A stretch of 28,234 nt of DNA from Zygnema cylindricum (GCA_037447655.1 JBBHKE010002255.1:185703-213936), one strand, 5' to 3'. Positions 1-14,300 are shown, counted from the stretch's first letter. The notes: generated by a model from the sequence alone, not told the origin. Program-made: numbers and translations.

Positions 1-869
1 ATCTCTGCATAGACTTGCACTGAAAAAATTACTTGCTTATCTCTCAAATAAAGTGCAAAACATATAAAAACATTCTTGCTTACACTCTCAAGTAAACTGT
101 TCAGCATTTGTTTGCTCTGAAAAACGATTGTACTGGTGATAAGAATACCAGCAAAAGTAAGCTTGTAAAAGAAGAAACAACACCGTCAGAAGAAACTGCA
201 CACATACATGTATAGTTTGCTGCTTTTACTAATTTTGTCTTGTAGTCAAAAGTCTGCTGAAACTTTTGCAAGAATTCTTACACTTTTTGATGTTCGGATC
301 GTTGGAATATAGCAGCGAAACGTGAGATCGGTAGGATAGAAGTCTTAAGTTTAAAAAAAACTTGATAAAAAAAATGTTGAATGTATTGCTGACTTTCTAT
401 ACTTGTTTTGCTGCTAGACTATTGGATTTATTTTGCAGCTATTCTGCCTTCCCTGCCTTTGAAAGAACTGAGAACTGCGAACTGAGAACTAAGAAATGAC
501 ATTTCCAGGGTCAGCGGAGAAAAATCTTGGGGCTCGGTTCGGTACTGTAATTTTCAGGTTATTAATAACCCGTTTTCAGCGGTACCGCAGTTTATGACCA
601 TACGATGATCATCTCGACGGTCATGAACTGTTCAATCGGGGTAGCTCACAAAAATAATATGATCCAGAACCTGGATCAACCAGAATGTAGATCTAAGGAT
701 TAGCAGATCAACTTTTTGAAACCGCCTTCAGGTTTTAACAGAGCAGGCTTGACCAGCCACGTGTATGCGGCAAACGCGTGTGTCTGTTCGTGTACGCCTC
801 CAATTATATGACACGTGGTCATCAGTGAACTCCAGATCTGGCGGAGAAAAGTTGCTGACGACATATTCC

Positions 870-1130
870 GTACATCGTACATTCCTTTATATTTGAGTAC
901 GACTGCCAAAAAATTGTTTTACCATTAGGTTTTGTATGGTACACTTTCCGTATATTACTGTACATTTTTGTTAATTTTCTGTACATTTTAAGATTTTTTC
1001 AGGATTTTCTATGATTACGCTCTCCGTACATTTTTGTACATGTTCGTACAGCGGAAACTAAACGGATTTTAAGAAAAGTATAAAAGTCGCGAATACTACG
1101 TTAAAATCGGAAAAAAATCCAAATCAGTAC
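870..1130. promoter_or_regulatory. GTAC-core cluster upstream of gene 1
   Basis: Ten GTAC tetramers occur in 261 bp, at 870, 877, 897, 939, 960, 981, 1026, 1036, 1046 and 1127; about one is expected by chance. Three are exactly 21 bp apart (939, 960, 981) and three exactly 10 bp apart (1026, 1036, 1046). Several are in a CCGTACA or TCGTACA context. GTAC is the known core bound by plant SBP-box (SPL) factors, including the copper regulators SPL7/CRR1. That these are real binding sites is inference; a decayed tandem repeat is the main alternative. Confidence 0.35.
1079..1086 (+). promoter_or_regulatory. possible TATA box of gene 1
   Basis: TATAAAAG lies 30 bp after the last tightly spaced GTAC core. 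If used, transcription would begin near 1110, leaving a leader of about 1 kb before the ATG at 2167. That is plausible only if the leader is spliced (see 1406-2119). No other core-promoter element was seen. Confidence 0.25.
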
Positions 1131-1208
1131 AAATTGGACAATTAGGGCTCAAACCATTACATTGGTTAAAAACTGTATACAAGCATAAACACACACAACA
1201 CGAAACTG

Positions 1209-1223
1209 GCCCGTGTAACGGGC
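1209..1223. repeat. short perfect hairpin
   Basis: GCCCGT at 1209-1214 and ACGGGC at 1218-1223 form a 6-bp GC-rich stem around a 3-nt loop, followed by a T-rich stretch and an A9 run. It could be a structured leader element or the end of an old transposon. Nothing decides between these. Confidence 0.4.
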
Positions 1224-1405
1224 TCATTTTGTCTTGTATAAAAAAAAAACAACCAACAACCCTATTACCCTAAAAATCCGCGGTATCCGGGCGGTATTTT
1301 GCAAAGTGTGAAGGTTACGGCGCATTTCGACTGGTGTAGGAAACCTGCACCACCTGCACCACACGGGCGAGAAAACTAACGAACCTGTGCACTCGTACAG
1401 TACAG

Positions 1406-2119
1406 GTAAGGTTCGTTACTGTAGTTTACTGAATACAATACAGTATGTCTAGTCTTGCAGCAGAAGTGCTAATTGTAGTGTGGTTCGATTTTCATATCGG
1501 AACATTCTGTTAGGTAAAGCGATACGATATGCACCGTTGGACAAAGATTACGGCAAGTCAATTATTAAGAAGCTAAAGTGACATGTCTTTTGAAACTTAT
1601 GAAAACTTTCATAGATGGTTAGATCCATTGCCTTTGAGTCGGTCCATGGCGGAAGTAACTAAGAACCCGTTAGTAGCAACGGAGATCCATTCCTCCTGCA
1701 GTTCAAAACATGTAGGTTGAATATAGATTAGTAAGTATTACCACGCCTAGTTCTTCTTACACCGGCCTTGTTTTATTTGTTTTATGGAAAGAGAATATTG
1801 CAACTAGAGAATGATATCTTCTTTTTAAAGCGACAGTGAACATAGGATAGTTTTTAGTGTTTTTTTCGCGAAGGAAGGAATGTAGCAACAGTGGTTGTTT
1901 CTCTACGAAAATTAGGGCAAGCAACAGATTGACGACATATTTTTGGTCAAGCTTCTGGTTTTGAAGATAAGGCAAAGGAGCATTCAGTTAAAAAAATGTC
2001 TTGACCAGAGTAGAGTACTCATTTAAGCTTTCCCATGGCATATATTGAAGGGTTTACTTGACGCGGATAATTGTTTACATTAATTAATGTGCCTTCTTGC
2101 TGAGATAGTTCCATTCCAG
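1406..2119 (+). other. possible 5'-UTR intron of gene 1
   Basis: A strong donor, ACAG followed by GTAAGG, begins at 1406. A good acceptor ends at 2119 (TTCCATTCCAG), with an ATTAAT branch-like motif and a pyrimidine-rich stretch before it. Splicing would place the start codon 48 nt into the next exon. The inference rests only on splice-site quality and on the need to explain the distance from the TATA-like box. Confidence 0.3.
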
Positions 2120-2166
2120 AGACAGTTGATCTGGAGCCTGTGTCCCAGTTTGTTACATAAAAAAGG

Positions 2167-2395
2167 ATGGAGCAGTCAAGAAATGCGGAAGCTCTGGCTC
2201 TACAGGACAAGGACGCTATTAGACAGCAGGTCGTACAATTCTTACTGCAAGAAAAGTACATCCTGACTGCATTTGAGCTCCTTCATGAGTTTTTGGAAGA
2301 TGGCCAACTCCTGGCTGCTACAAAGTTACAGGATTTCTTCTCCAATGAGGAAAAATTTCCGCCAGATCAGATGCTTCAACTCCAAAGCTTACAAG
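2167..2395 (+). CDS. RELCH: gene 1 coding exon 1 (LisH domain)
   Basis: Residues 1-76 plus one base. It carries the LisH dimerisation motif: VVQFLLQEKYILTAFELLHE at residues 22-41 with its Leu/Ala/Phe spacing, then DFFSNEEKFPP. The donor reads CAAG followed by GTTGGT at 2396. The alternative donor at 2400 would create a TGA at the junction with an exon beginning at 3111, so it was not used. Phase 1. Confidence 0.9.
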
Positions 2396-5300
2396 GTTGG
2401 TAATTGTCACGCCCATTTAGGGAGAACGATAGGTCATTGTAAAACTATGCTGTAGAACACAATTGTGAATTAAAACTGGATTAGAAACTTGAACATTAGT
2501 GTCATTATGCCATTATATGACATTATGCAGACTATAGAACACAAGTGTCATTTTCGACTGGATCAAAAACTGGAAATTTAACAGTACATTTTTGGATCAA
2601 ATAATTTTTGATGTTGTCAGGATTCATTAGGGCAATCCTGTCATACACTCAATCTCAGTCTTCACTGTGACTAAGGAAAATGTTGGTGTGAAAGAACCAA
2701 GGGGATTGCAATTAATCGTGGTCAGAGTTTTATGCTTTTAGTGTCTTCAATTTTCACCTAAATTTTGCTCAATATTTTGATGGGAACATATAGCTGTCTC
2801 TGTGACCACACTCCTCAAGGAGGATTTTCTACATTTTCAAACCAAGAGAGGATTTTATGAATTTTGTCATGTCTATGTTGCTAATCTATTTTTTTGTTAG
2901 CATTTCAAGTAAAGTAAAGGCTCTTACGTTATTTTATAGGCCCCTAAAGAGTAAATTGTTTTCCTTGTTGTTAAGATAATAAAAAGCTGATCAACCGTTA
3001 TTCCTTTAACTCCAGCATCATCTGGTCGTCCTGTGAAGTCTCTACCCCAGTCTGGGGTTGCGTTATGTAATGTAGTTGGTTTTGCTTAGTTATCTTATTG
3101 ATCATCACAGAGTCGTTTATGGTGCAGCATTGGAAACACAGCAGCTTTCCGATGATAAAGAGGCAGCATTGGAGAAGGTGGCTGCTTCTGAATATGAGCT
3201 GAGATTGGCCCGTGAGGACATTCAGCGACTGCAGGAGAGGTTGGAGGAACAGTCACTTGCTACATCAACCACGTCAGCTGTCTTTATGTCCGGTGAGCAG
3301 GTTCCTTGGACTGTGATATTAAATGTGCACGTGCTTTGAAATTGAACTGAATGGACTTTTGAATGTTGCTCGCATTTTTGTTGGGGTCCCAATATTGGCT
3401 CGCATCGAGACGGTCCAATGTCAATGAAAGGAAAAAAACAAACTTCTTCAGTCACCGATTTTTGAAATTGCCATGTTGGAAAGTACTAAAAATATTTGCA
3501 GTTTCCTACCAAGAGATTAGTATTTGCTACATTACTCATCTGACTTTGGCTTGTCCCTGCTTTGCTCTCGCCGTCTTTATCCACCTCTGTTGAGTACGAT
3601 TAGCGTCCTCATCCTATGCTCATTTGGCATTTTGCCCTTTCTTGGGATCTCAACAATCTATGTTTGTAACTTGTCCTTGGTAAATTTGTAATATACGACT
3701 ATTTGACACTGTTATTGTGTTCGTCAGACCTTGGAAGATTCACTCATAATTATTCATCTATACTTACTGTAGATGTGTTTTACTGTGTTTCCCAATGTCT
3801 AATGCTTTCACTGGTTTTGTTGACAGAAGAGTCGTCACCTCATATGGAAGATGGCGAGGATGGTGAGGATCTAGATGATTCAGAGGAGAAAAATGCACAA
3901 GGTAGTGGTCGCCGACATATGAGCATGAGGTCTTCTTCAATGGGCGATTTGGAGCGAAGAGATCTGAATTGTGCAGTGAAGGAGTACTTAATGACAGCTG
4001 GATACAAACTAACTGCTATGTGTCTTCATGATGAGGTGCGATTCTGGATGAAAATTTCTTATTGGTGATCCTTATTGAGGAGGAATTTGGGGCAGCCAAT
4101 GGTTTTACATGGGTCCTTCAGATTGTGGCTCTACTGGATTCTACTGGATTGATTCTACTGGAGAAGGAAAGGCTGTGTGCACTTTAAGTATCTATTTTTA
4201 TGCTTGCACGGTGTATCTAGCAATTGGAGGAAGTATGTGGCGTCTCTCAATTCTGATGCACACAGAATCTTCACTGTTTGTTGACATGCTATATAATGGG
4301 TGAGGACTTGGTGCGACAGGTTGGCGATCAAGATCTGGACAAATGGGAGCCTTGTGCTGCGCATGTTGAGAGGGCACTTCGAACATACTACCAACATTTT
4401 CTCAATAGCAAAGCTGATAATGAACACTTGCAGGTGCATTGTTAACAATTGCCCTTGTTAGAAAGCTTGTGGGATTTTGTTTTGCCCATTTTGCCCAATT
4501 GCTCCAACACAGTCTTTCGTCGGTCTCATCTCCACAGCTGGAGGTCAAGTCTGACCTGGGGATTGTCATTGCTTGAGGAGCTGATTCGTTTTGACTAGTT
4601 CTCGGCAGTGAGGACCGCTTTCTTTCTATTTTCTCATCTTCCGCAGAGAGGTCGTTCTCCTAAAGAAGGTTTCTGGTTCAGAACAATAATGAAGCAACGC
4701 ATTATCTGATGAGAAGCCGTTTCGTTCGTCAAACATTGTCTAATACTGCAGTCATATGCATTCATCATTTCCGTTGCTAATCAAATCAGTTTGTCTTGGA
4801 ATGGCAGCAATTGGAAGAGGACAACCAAGAACTCCTCAAGCAAACAGAAACCGTAACGATGCAGATAGATGCTGTGACCACAGAGAGGGATGCCCTTCTA
4901 AGTGCTTTGGGAGATTCCCAACAAGCTCTTGAAAGCAGTAGCAAACTGGTAATTTCCTCATCTGGTAAATCCTACAGCACACATAGTCACTGGGATTCAG
5001 CCACAAGACTTATTGATTTGTTCTCTGTGTTTAGGACACTCTTGAATTGCTTTCAATTTTGAGTTAGATAAGGCATCATGCCAGTTATTCCACGTGGTTC
5101 CACATTTAAACTTGAGTGGCAAATGTTTGATTTCTCAAGTTTTAGGTCCATATTTGCTAGTTGTTTGGTCCTTGTGTGCAGAGAAGGAATTTGGTTTAGT
5201 TTTTAAAAAGCTTTGCTCGTAATGTTCTCCCTTTGTCAATTTCATCTCTAACAAAAAACAATAACAAAAGCTGTCAACTGTAATTCAAAATGCGAAAGAA

Positions 5301-8300
5301 GAAAAGTTTGCTTTAATTTTCAACAAGCTTTGCTGGCAATGTTCTCTCTGTACCAGTTCATTTTTGCGTCCATATTTTTGAAGTTCCCCAATGCACGTGC
5401 CCGTTTGCACTTAAACAGTATATACCCCCAACCTCCTCCTCTTCTTGCAAGCCAAGGGAGTTCAAAACTATAGTTAGCAGGTTCTTTCTTCAAAAAATTA
5501 TTGGAAGATGACTTTCCGTGTGCTGGTAATGAATGACCGTTTCATCCCGTGATTCCTAGTCCTAATTCAAGTTGGTTAAAATGCAAATGGGCCAGTTCCC
5601 TACCTTCCCAAAGTTATTGTGCTTCTGTTTTTTGGCAATTTTAAATATCATAGAATCTGCATTTTTATCAATCTTGTCTATTTTTTGCCCAATGTGACAA
5701 ACTAGAAAGTTGGCTGGAACCTGTGACAGGTTTTGGAGTTACAGAAACATTATGAGGCAACTAGGAAAAGCCTAAACTCTGTTCAACTTGAAGTGGAAAT
5801 TCTCAAGGAAGAGATAAAAGTACAAAAACAGCTCGCTCAGGATGCATTAGCCCGTCTTCAAATTTCTGAGAATGAAAAGGCAGCCGCTTTTTCTAAAGTT
5901 GTTGACCTTCAAGCAACATTACAGAGCAACGCTGACAGGGGGGGACTCAATCTTAGAAATACAGAGGCAAATAGTGGGATAGATAGTGTACCCACGGAAG
6001 GCGTTTCAGAGGTTGTGGTTGACAAAAGGGTCTATCCAAGCACTGCAGATGAACTGCAGAAATGTCATAGTGAGGCGAGCAGCGGTCAGAATGGAAAATT
6101 AGAAACTGGAAACTTGTTGAGGACGAATGAGGGAGATAGTCATTTAAAAGGTGTAGCAGATGTAGAGCAGGTGCAAGTACAGAGTCCTGAGATTTCAGAT
6201 GGAAGAAGCAATGCCAGTGGAATGGGTGAAATGCAGGAGGATTCAGCCAATGGGGTCTCTAGACAGGAACAAACTATTCCATCAGAGGAAGGGAGTGGCA
6301 GTGTTGAATCTCATTCTCAAACTCGTGAAGATGGAGTTGATAGAGTGGATTCAGATCAGATTCGCCTTCAATCGTTGGAGGATGATGGGGCTGCGGTTTT
6401 GATCATCGCTGAATCCTTGCCAAAGATAGTTCCAAATGTTCTTATTCAACATCGGGAGGTACACAACTCTACAGATGCTAGCTTGTTTTTCTGTTTATTA
6501 GCTATTAGGTTGTCTGTAACTGGCTTTATTGGCATAACAATCATAGCATTTGTACAGAAGTGATTACTGGCCCAGTATTGCCAGTAATAGCGTGTATATA
6601 ATTACCCAATAAGTTCGATGCCTAAAATGACTTACAGCAGGTTTGCACTCATGAACTTCACTGTGTGCCTTCAACCTGCTTTTCTCACTGGATACATTGC
6701 TTTCTTTTGACTTGGTGTACCTATGCCATCATGACCAGGAACTGCTGCCTCTATTCATTTGCGCCATAGAGAGGCATCCTGATGTAAACACGAGGGATGA
6801 TCTGACTAACGGCCTATTTAATCTGATCAAGAAGCCAAATGAAGAGCAACGGCGAATCATTATGGATGCTTGCGTCACTCTTGCTGCCAAAATTGGTGTA
6901 GACAAGACAGAATCAGAGTTGCTTCCTCAATGCTGGGAACAGGTGTGTTCAATTTTTTTGTTGGTCTCATATGTTGATCTATAAGCCTTAAACTAGGTCA
7001 GTTCTATATTAGTCTGGCTCATGGAAAAAGTCTGGATGAACAGATAGTGCAGAGTGGGGGGGCGCGGGTGGTGGGTGTGGTTGTGTGGAGTGGAGTGGTT
7101 GTGGGTGGTGCTGGTGGTGTGTGTGTGATGTGTGTATGTGTGCTTCTAGTGCAGATGGGCAATTGGAGTGACCTGCACTAATATATGTGCCATAGAAAGA
7201 AAGCTATTGATTGTATTGAAGTTGTTTATCCACTTCTGGTCCAAACTAGTTCATCTGTCCACGCAGTCCATAAAAGTACGAATATACATATGCCGGTTTA
7301 GTGGTCTTTGCCTTAATGGTTGTCAGAAAATGATGTTCTGATCATTGATAAAAAGCATTTTAATCAGGGTATCAGCGAATATGAAAAAGAAGGCCATTGT
7401 TCCACGATGTGCCAAAATCCATCAGTTGATGTGGAGTCCTCTCCATAACTAGACACAGTCAAGCTAGTAGTGTTTTCATCGGTATCCTTTTACCGATAAC
7501 AGCATATTCTGCGGTTAGTGTTTTATAGTTAATTAGTGTTCCTTCATCCAACTGCATTTGATATTTATCTGTAAGTTTGAGTAGTATTGTCCACAAGAGA
7601 ACAGATTTTCACGTGGTAGATTACTGGATAAATTAAGGAGCAAGGTGGCACTTTGAGAGTTGCGTTAGAGATCATCAAATGCCATTTCAGCTCGTTTCAA
7701 TCGCTATTTTCCACTGAGTAAATTCTGTGTTTATATCTGCACAGCATCCGTGAGCATAAGATCTCAAGGTTATTTTCTTGGTTGAAGCATTTCCACCATT
7801 TGCACAACTGCAACTGGCTAATATTGATTCTCGTCATTTTTTTACTACATCTGGGTCTGTAGACAATTGTAATAGCTTTTTAGTCCTTTTTTTCCTGTTT
7901 GCATTATCTTGTTTACACATTTAATGCCCATAGTATCTTGCTCCCATTTTGCTGCTGCCTTTATTGCTTTCTTTTTACAGTGATTAACCGTATTAACTAC
8001 GCTGGAGGTTCAGGATTTTCCTTTTTTTCTATTCGTCCTATTTTAGGTTCTGCAAAGCATCACCATTATCAACGAAATTAATAAACAACATGCGTTTGAC
8101 TGATCCAATTTGGTTCACTTTGGATCTCGTCTTTGGATGACTTTCGCATTTTGTCGGTTTGAAACAAGTTCTGGCTCAGTGGCCTGTATGTGAGGCTGGA
8201 TTATGATTTCCATTTTTTGGATTATGATTATTCTTTAAAGTATTATTGCAGATAAATCACAAATTCCCCGAACGGAGGTTGCTTGTAGCCCAGTCATGTG

Positions 8301-11300
8301 GTGAGCTCGCGGAGTTTGTGAGGCCCTCCATCAGAAGCTCCCTTATATTCTCCATTTTATGTCAGTTGACAGAGGACAGTACTCCAGTAGTTCGGGAAGC
8401 AGTGGCCCACAATCTGGCGTTGTTGCTTCCTTACATAGATGACTTGGAAAAGTATGCCAAGGTCAGTTGTTATCTTTCCTGATCTGCGCTGGTTAAAATG
8501 CAGTTTGGTTCATGAGCTATCTTTTCTTTGGCGAAATTGCAAAAGCGGTGGTATTTAGAACAAGTACCTTTGCATTTTTTTGTGTTTTTATTTTTGGGTT
8601 CTGAAACTTTGCAAAGTCTTGTCCAATTTTAATTCTGCGAACATACTATGCTCAAGTAAAGTAAGCCAGACAATGGCTCTAAGAAAGCTGCTGTGGCATT
8701 GCTCTTATGGCCTACCTTTGAGAAGGAATACAAATTTTAAGATGCATTTTCGTATCTGCTGATGGATGCAATCGCAATTTGTGATTTACTGAGACAAAGT
8801 GAAACATGGTCAGGTGGAGGAGACGGTATTTTGTCTTGTGTGTGACCCAGCGGGAGAGGTAGTGAAGGAGAGTTTGCAAACATTGGTGCCTGCTTTACTT
8901 GATTGGGCAAAGGCAAACAGACATCCTCTCTCTCACTTTTTACGCGGTCTCTTGAACCGGGTCACAGCAAATGTCCAGGTGCTTTCATATGCCACATTCA
9001 GATAGATTTATGTTCATGAAGAAATGGGAAGGACGTTTGTAATTGGCAATAACCTCAAGTGCTATATAGAACATCTCGTTCAGTTATGATCATTTTTAGG
9101 ATGGCTTTGCATCTTTTAAATTTTAAAGCTATGGTTGCTGAGTATGAGTGAAATTGTTCTGACAGATGGAGTCTCTACTGCAAAACATATAGAGAAAGAG
9201 TGCAAATTTTTGAATACGGCACCTTTCCACTAGAAGTCATCCAAAGCATAGTTAAAGCTCCAATGACGTTTTTTTGAGTGGGTGATCTGGGAAGATCAGC
9301 GCAACCTAATTTGTACATGCAAATCTGATGTCATTGTTATATCCATTGTGAGTTTCTGTGATTTCCTTTGGGAAAATTGATTAACGTGAACAGATGCCTC
9401 TTCTATAATCAACCATAACATACTCTTTGTTGAGGAAATTCGGATTGGTTTAAGAGTCAAATTTCCCTTTTCTTCATGTTCAACGTAATAATAAAAAATT
9501 ACTTGCATGTATTTTTGCAGCAAGCCCCACCTGCATCAGGGGTGGAGGGCTCTCCTGAAGCCAATCTGAGAATTTTAGGAGAGCGCCAACGATGGAATGT
9601 TGATGTTTTACTCCGAATGCTTACAGAGAGATTGCCTGATATTCGACACGCAGCTATTAAAACATGCCCCACGATTTTGATCGAGGGAATGGAGAATGGC
9701 CAAAGTTCAGAAAGCAGTGAAGAAAATGGAGAACTGTTCTTTTCTCAAGAGCTTTTGCAACGATATGCAAGGTGCGTAACTGAAACATGTTCTTTGTCGA
9801 AGTGATGCTTCAACAATAACAGGTCTGCTAATGTTTGGGGGGCGGTTTTGATTGGCTGATGATGTGAAGGCGGTTTACTGCTTTTTTTGTGATTGCTGGT
9901 AAATCACATGCAAATTATGTGAAACTGTCCTGTAGCTAAAACACACTCCATATGCAGTCTTCTCAAGGTTGAATTGTTTCAATTCTGTTTTATCGTTTTA
10001 ACGGAGAAACTTTGTGGACACGTGAGTGAAAACATGTTAACTAATGTGTGGGATCCCACTATTCATTTCAAATGGGCGTTCTTTAAACAAACTGAAATTG
10101 ATTCAAGACTAGTTGTTATGGAGAACTGCAGTTCTGGTGGAGAGGAGGTGAGGTGGCCAGCCTTAGATTGGCTTGCAGCAGATTGCTTGCCCACATTGCT
10201 GAGAGTGGCTTGCATGTTACCTCCAAGAGAGGAGGCACTGCGATTGCGATTGGCCCGAGTAAGGACATCTCTCACTCTCCCTCTCCTTCTCTCCCTCCCC
10301 TTCCCCCTCCCTTTCTTGTTTAATGATTAGTTCTGGGTTGTAAATGTGTACTTTAAAGGGATTTTCTTACCGGGGTTGAAGTTATGGAAAGTGGACTTCT
10401 ATACGAACTTAACCACTAGAGGGCTATTGGATTTGCTCTAAATAGCTGAACCTTATTCGTTTATGGAGGGGAATTTGGTAACTTGCTACTTGACTGGCCT
10501 TCTTTGGAGACTTACTACGGTTTTGAGGTTTATGGGGCTAATGCATTGTGTAGGTTGCAGAGGAAACTTTATGATAGGGTAGATGAGGGCCTAAGAGAAT
10601 GTGAGATATTCTTTCTTATTAAGTAAAGGAAAATGAGATAATGTGAGAGCTATTCTAAGGTAGGAAGATGATATGGTGACTGTTGCCTTTGAGGGTGGCA
10701 ATCCTTTCGTTTGAAGATCAATGGTGTTTGTCTGGAGCATTAGCAGTCTGGAGTAGCCTGATTAGTAGCAAGCTTTAGAAGTCGTGACTTTCTTATTCTT
10801 TTCCCTATGTGGATTAGGGTGAGAGAATTGGTCACAATTTTTTTATCTTCTAATATTATCTTATCAATGCTGACTATACGTGATGCCATCCAACCATCAA
10901 CTATCTTCATAGCATCCACTGTCTTGTCACCTTTTGAATCTGCAAGTCAGAGTCTGACATCAACGTATTTCTGGGACAGTTTTGCCAAAGAAGGTGCATT
11001 TTACAGGGTCTCTGTCTATTGTACTAAACCCTTTTCACTAAATAAAAACGAAGTAATAGGCTTCACCACAAGAATGATGGTGAATGGGTGTAACTGTGAG
11101 ATCGACTCAAACTTGTGGCAAGGACTTGCTTTCACAGCATCTAATTTTTTCTATGTTTGCTTTGTTTTTCGTTTTGCTAACTAATTTTCCTTGTCCCCTC
11201 CTTTTTGTCTTTTGTTGGGTTTTTGGGATATTTATGACTATGATTTTACAGCTTTTGCTTGCAATATCGCACATGTTTGGACGTCATTATTCCATTCACA

Positions 11301-14300
11301 CGCTTCTTCCAATTGTATTGGCAGCTGCGGGCTATCCCGTGGACACCAAAGGAGTACCGCCCCATGTTGGATATAAAATAGATGGTGAGACATGCTTTAC
11401 TTTATTAAGTGCTGGTGTATCACGAACTCACAAAACAATGTCGCACAAGTTTACAAAATTGGTAGGAGTGTTTTCATTTGGTGAAAGTAAGTTTGACTTT
11501 GTTTCAACCGTACCTGCTTCCAGGCGATAGTGTTTGTGGAACTGACCTTGATGTATGCCGTACGTTTTTAGCCCGGATTCCTAGTGTCTATCATTCTGAA
11601 TTTATCTTTCTCTCTGATTTTATGTGCTATGAAGTTTGAGGAGAAAGCATCTACCACATTTCTTGGCCTGGTTCATATCAAGACATGCAGTGACATAAAG
11701 GAGGATATAGCTAAACCTTCTGGCTTGTGCCACTTTAAATTTGAAACCCATGATCTTGTAGGAAACAGACCACCCGAGCTTGAGTTTATCAATATTAGCT
11801 TAAGCTTGAGCTTGTTATTTTCAAAAATCTTACTAGTAATGAGCTTCTCATTATAAGCTCAATAGTAATAAGCTTCTTTTTGTAAGCCTAATTTTAAGCT
11901 TAATACTAGAACTAAAAGCTTAATGTTATGTTCTTGAAAGTATATTGAACTGATTTACGTAACTTAAATGGTTTCTTCAGCAGAAAACAATGCCATCCTC
12001 TGACCTTCATAATATTCCTAAATATATATAAAAATATATATGGTATGATAAAACTCATTGATATCACGAGGCACATAAAATTGATTGATAATATGTCAAT
12101 CATGCTATCCTATTCTGCGCTTTTACTCTGTTCATTGTTTCCCCTGATTATTGTGGAGTGTAGTTCTACTCTGACTTTGACTCTGCTGTATTTTTCTTCT
12201 TATATGTGTTTTGTTGGGGTTCTTTATGCTTTAGACTGATTTTCACACCAAACTTTTGCAGAGCTGCAGCCTATGGGTGTCGCTGGAGAGAGGTTGGCGC
12301 GGATGTGTGTGCTTCCTCTCCTATTTACAGGAGTCTTAGGGGCACCTGGAATGAGAGAGAGCATGCTGGGAGAATACTTACGGGAGCTTGTACTCTCTAC
12401 ATGTCTCCGTTCCGGGGCGTGGAACGACCGTGAAAGTCCTGACCTGATCGATGCAGTCCGTTTCCTCTGGTATCCATCCTTTTCTCTATTAGAACCACTT
12501 TATGTGACTGAGGGCTGTACACAAACACAGGCATGACAGACATGATAAACAGAGCGAGATCCAGACAAGGATCATAGTTCAAAGCATTTTGATTTCATGG
12601 TTTTTATCAGAAATGGCTATTGATTTCTAAGGCAGGCGCTGATTGTCGTCAACTAGTACGAAGTCTGTCAGGCAGAGACCCTTTAAATGTTAGGTTCATC
12701 CAAAGCATGGGAAGTTGACTTCCTGGCCTGTTCTGTTTGGAGACTGACAGTGGACTTGCAGTACTCAGACGGAACACCATGATGTCATCCTTGGAGTTTT
12801 GTGGGAGCTGGTGGTGAATCCTACGCCATCTGTTCGCATCACAGCGGCAGTGTTGTTCAAGGCCCTGGTATGGTGCTTTTATTCATACAACTTGGAAGAG
12901 AATGGAACATAAAAATGGATGTTGAAGTCCGGCTTTTGATATTTCTAGCAGTTGTTTAACTTGGGAGTGCATCTGGACTTGTTATTGATCTTAGGCTTAC
13001 TGCGCTACTGTGCTATTTTTTCGTGAGATCCATTTGTTTTTTCCTGCTTTTTTTGAATACGTTGTCGCTGGTTATGTTGATCAAGGAATCTATGCTCGAT
13101 TTTTCAGACCTGTTTTGGAATGGTATTTCAGATTAAAGTTTCAACATTAGCATATCAAAGGCTTCTCAAGCTTACATCCATCACACTTGCTCTTCTTCTC
13201 TCTTTTTGCACTCTCATCTTTCTTTATTATTTGTGCAAATTTGTTTTTTGGGAGATTTTCTTATTGGGTTTGTTTCTTTTAGTCTGGACCCTTTTTGTGA
13301 CGTGTTTTGAAGATGGCTGTCGAAGCTGCTTTAGCAGGCTCTTTGGAGTAGCATAAGGACAGTTTGTTATGTGTCGATCATATCATTTGATGTCTTTCAT
13401 ATTCTGGTTTTATATAGTAGTATAGGACTGAGGTTTGATTCACCAGTAATGTGCAAGAGGATATGATGGTCGGTGCCCCTTTTGAAAGCATACTCATGTT
13501 ACGTGATGTTCGCTGTTGCATGTCATCACTTTTTGAGGAAATGTATATAAAAACGGGGGAATTGCAGGCAGGATATGTGGATGAAAAACGGATGTCACAA
13601 CAGGTCCTCCCAGCCCTCGTCACTCTTGGCTCAGACCCAAATGTGGAAGTAAAGCACAGCAGTATCGCTGCTTTGGGAGCTGTTGCATTGCATTTCAAGG
13701 ATGAAACTGTAAGTCAAACTACTGTTCGAGTGTGACTGTCGAAGGTTCATCTTATGTAAACCGTAGTGTTTTATGTCTTTTGCATTTTAGGTTTGTGGAG
13801 TATTATAAGATTAGGGTTTCATTCACCAGTGATGTGCAAGAAGATACGAAGGTGACTGTTCCGTTTCATGGCTCGCAATGGGTGTTAACGTGAAACGATG
13901 TCCTTTGAGAAGTCAATCACAGGATGTCATGGATGAGGTCATCAGATAAAAAAAAAATGACTTGAGAACAAAAACATTGTTTTGGGCTCTACGATGTGCT
14001 GAAAGATATTTATTATTTTCACAGATTGTGGAAAAGGTCCGGATACAAATGGACTCCTATTTGGAGGATGGAAGCCAGGAAGCTGCTGTGGCCGTTATTC
14101 GAACACTCACCGCTGCTGTTCCTGTCACTACTTCCAGACTTCGTGACTATATCCTGTTCTATGTTTGTTAAAAGCAGTTGTGTGCTTGTTCTGTTAAAAT
14201 CACTAAAGTCTTTGTCTAATTGACTAATTACCTAGTTCTATCCAAACTACACTAATGTCTTCTGCCTTGGTTCCATGCGGATATCATCTCTGGTCTTCTC

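Noticed and set aside
661-677. GATCCAG-AAC-CTGGATC inverted repeat
   Set aside because: The stem is only 7 bp and no flanking feature gives it a role; this is expected by chance at this scale.
10807-11184. 125-codon open frame inside intron 11
   Set aside because: It has no recognisable domain, no splice partner that fits, and T-rich intronic composition. Exons 11 and 12 join perfectly without it.
12470-12761. Intron 13 as a second U12 intron, because its donor reads GTATCC
   Set aside because: No TTCCTTRAC-like branch element lies 10-20 nt before the AG at 12761, and bases after GTATCC (ATCC) depart from the consensus. An ordinary CTGAC branch-like motif is present, so a U2 intron is simpler.
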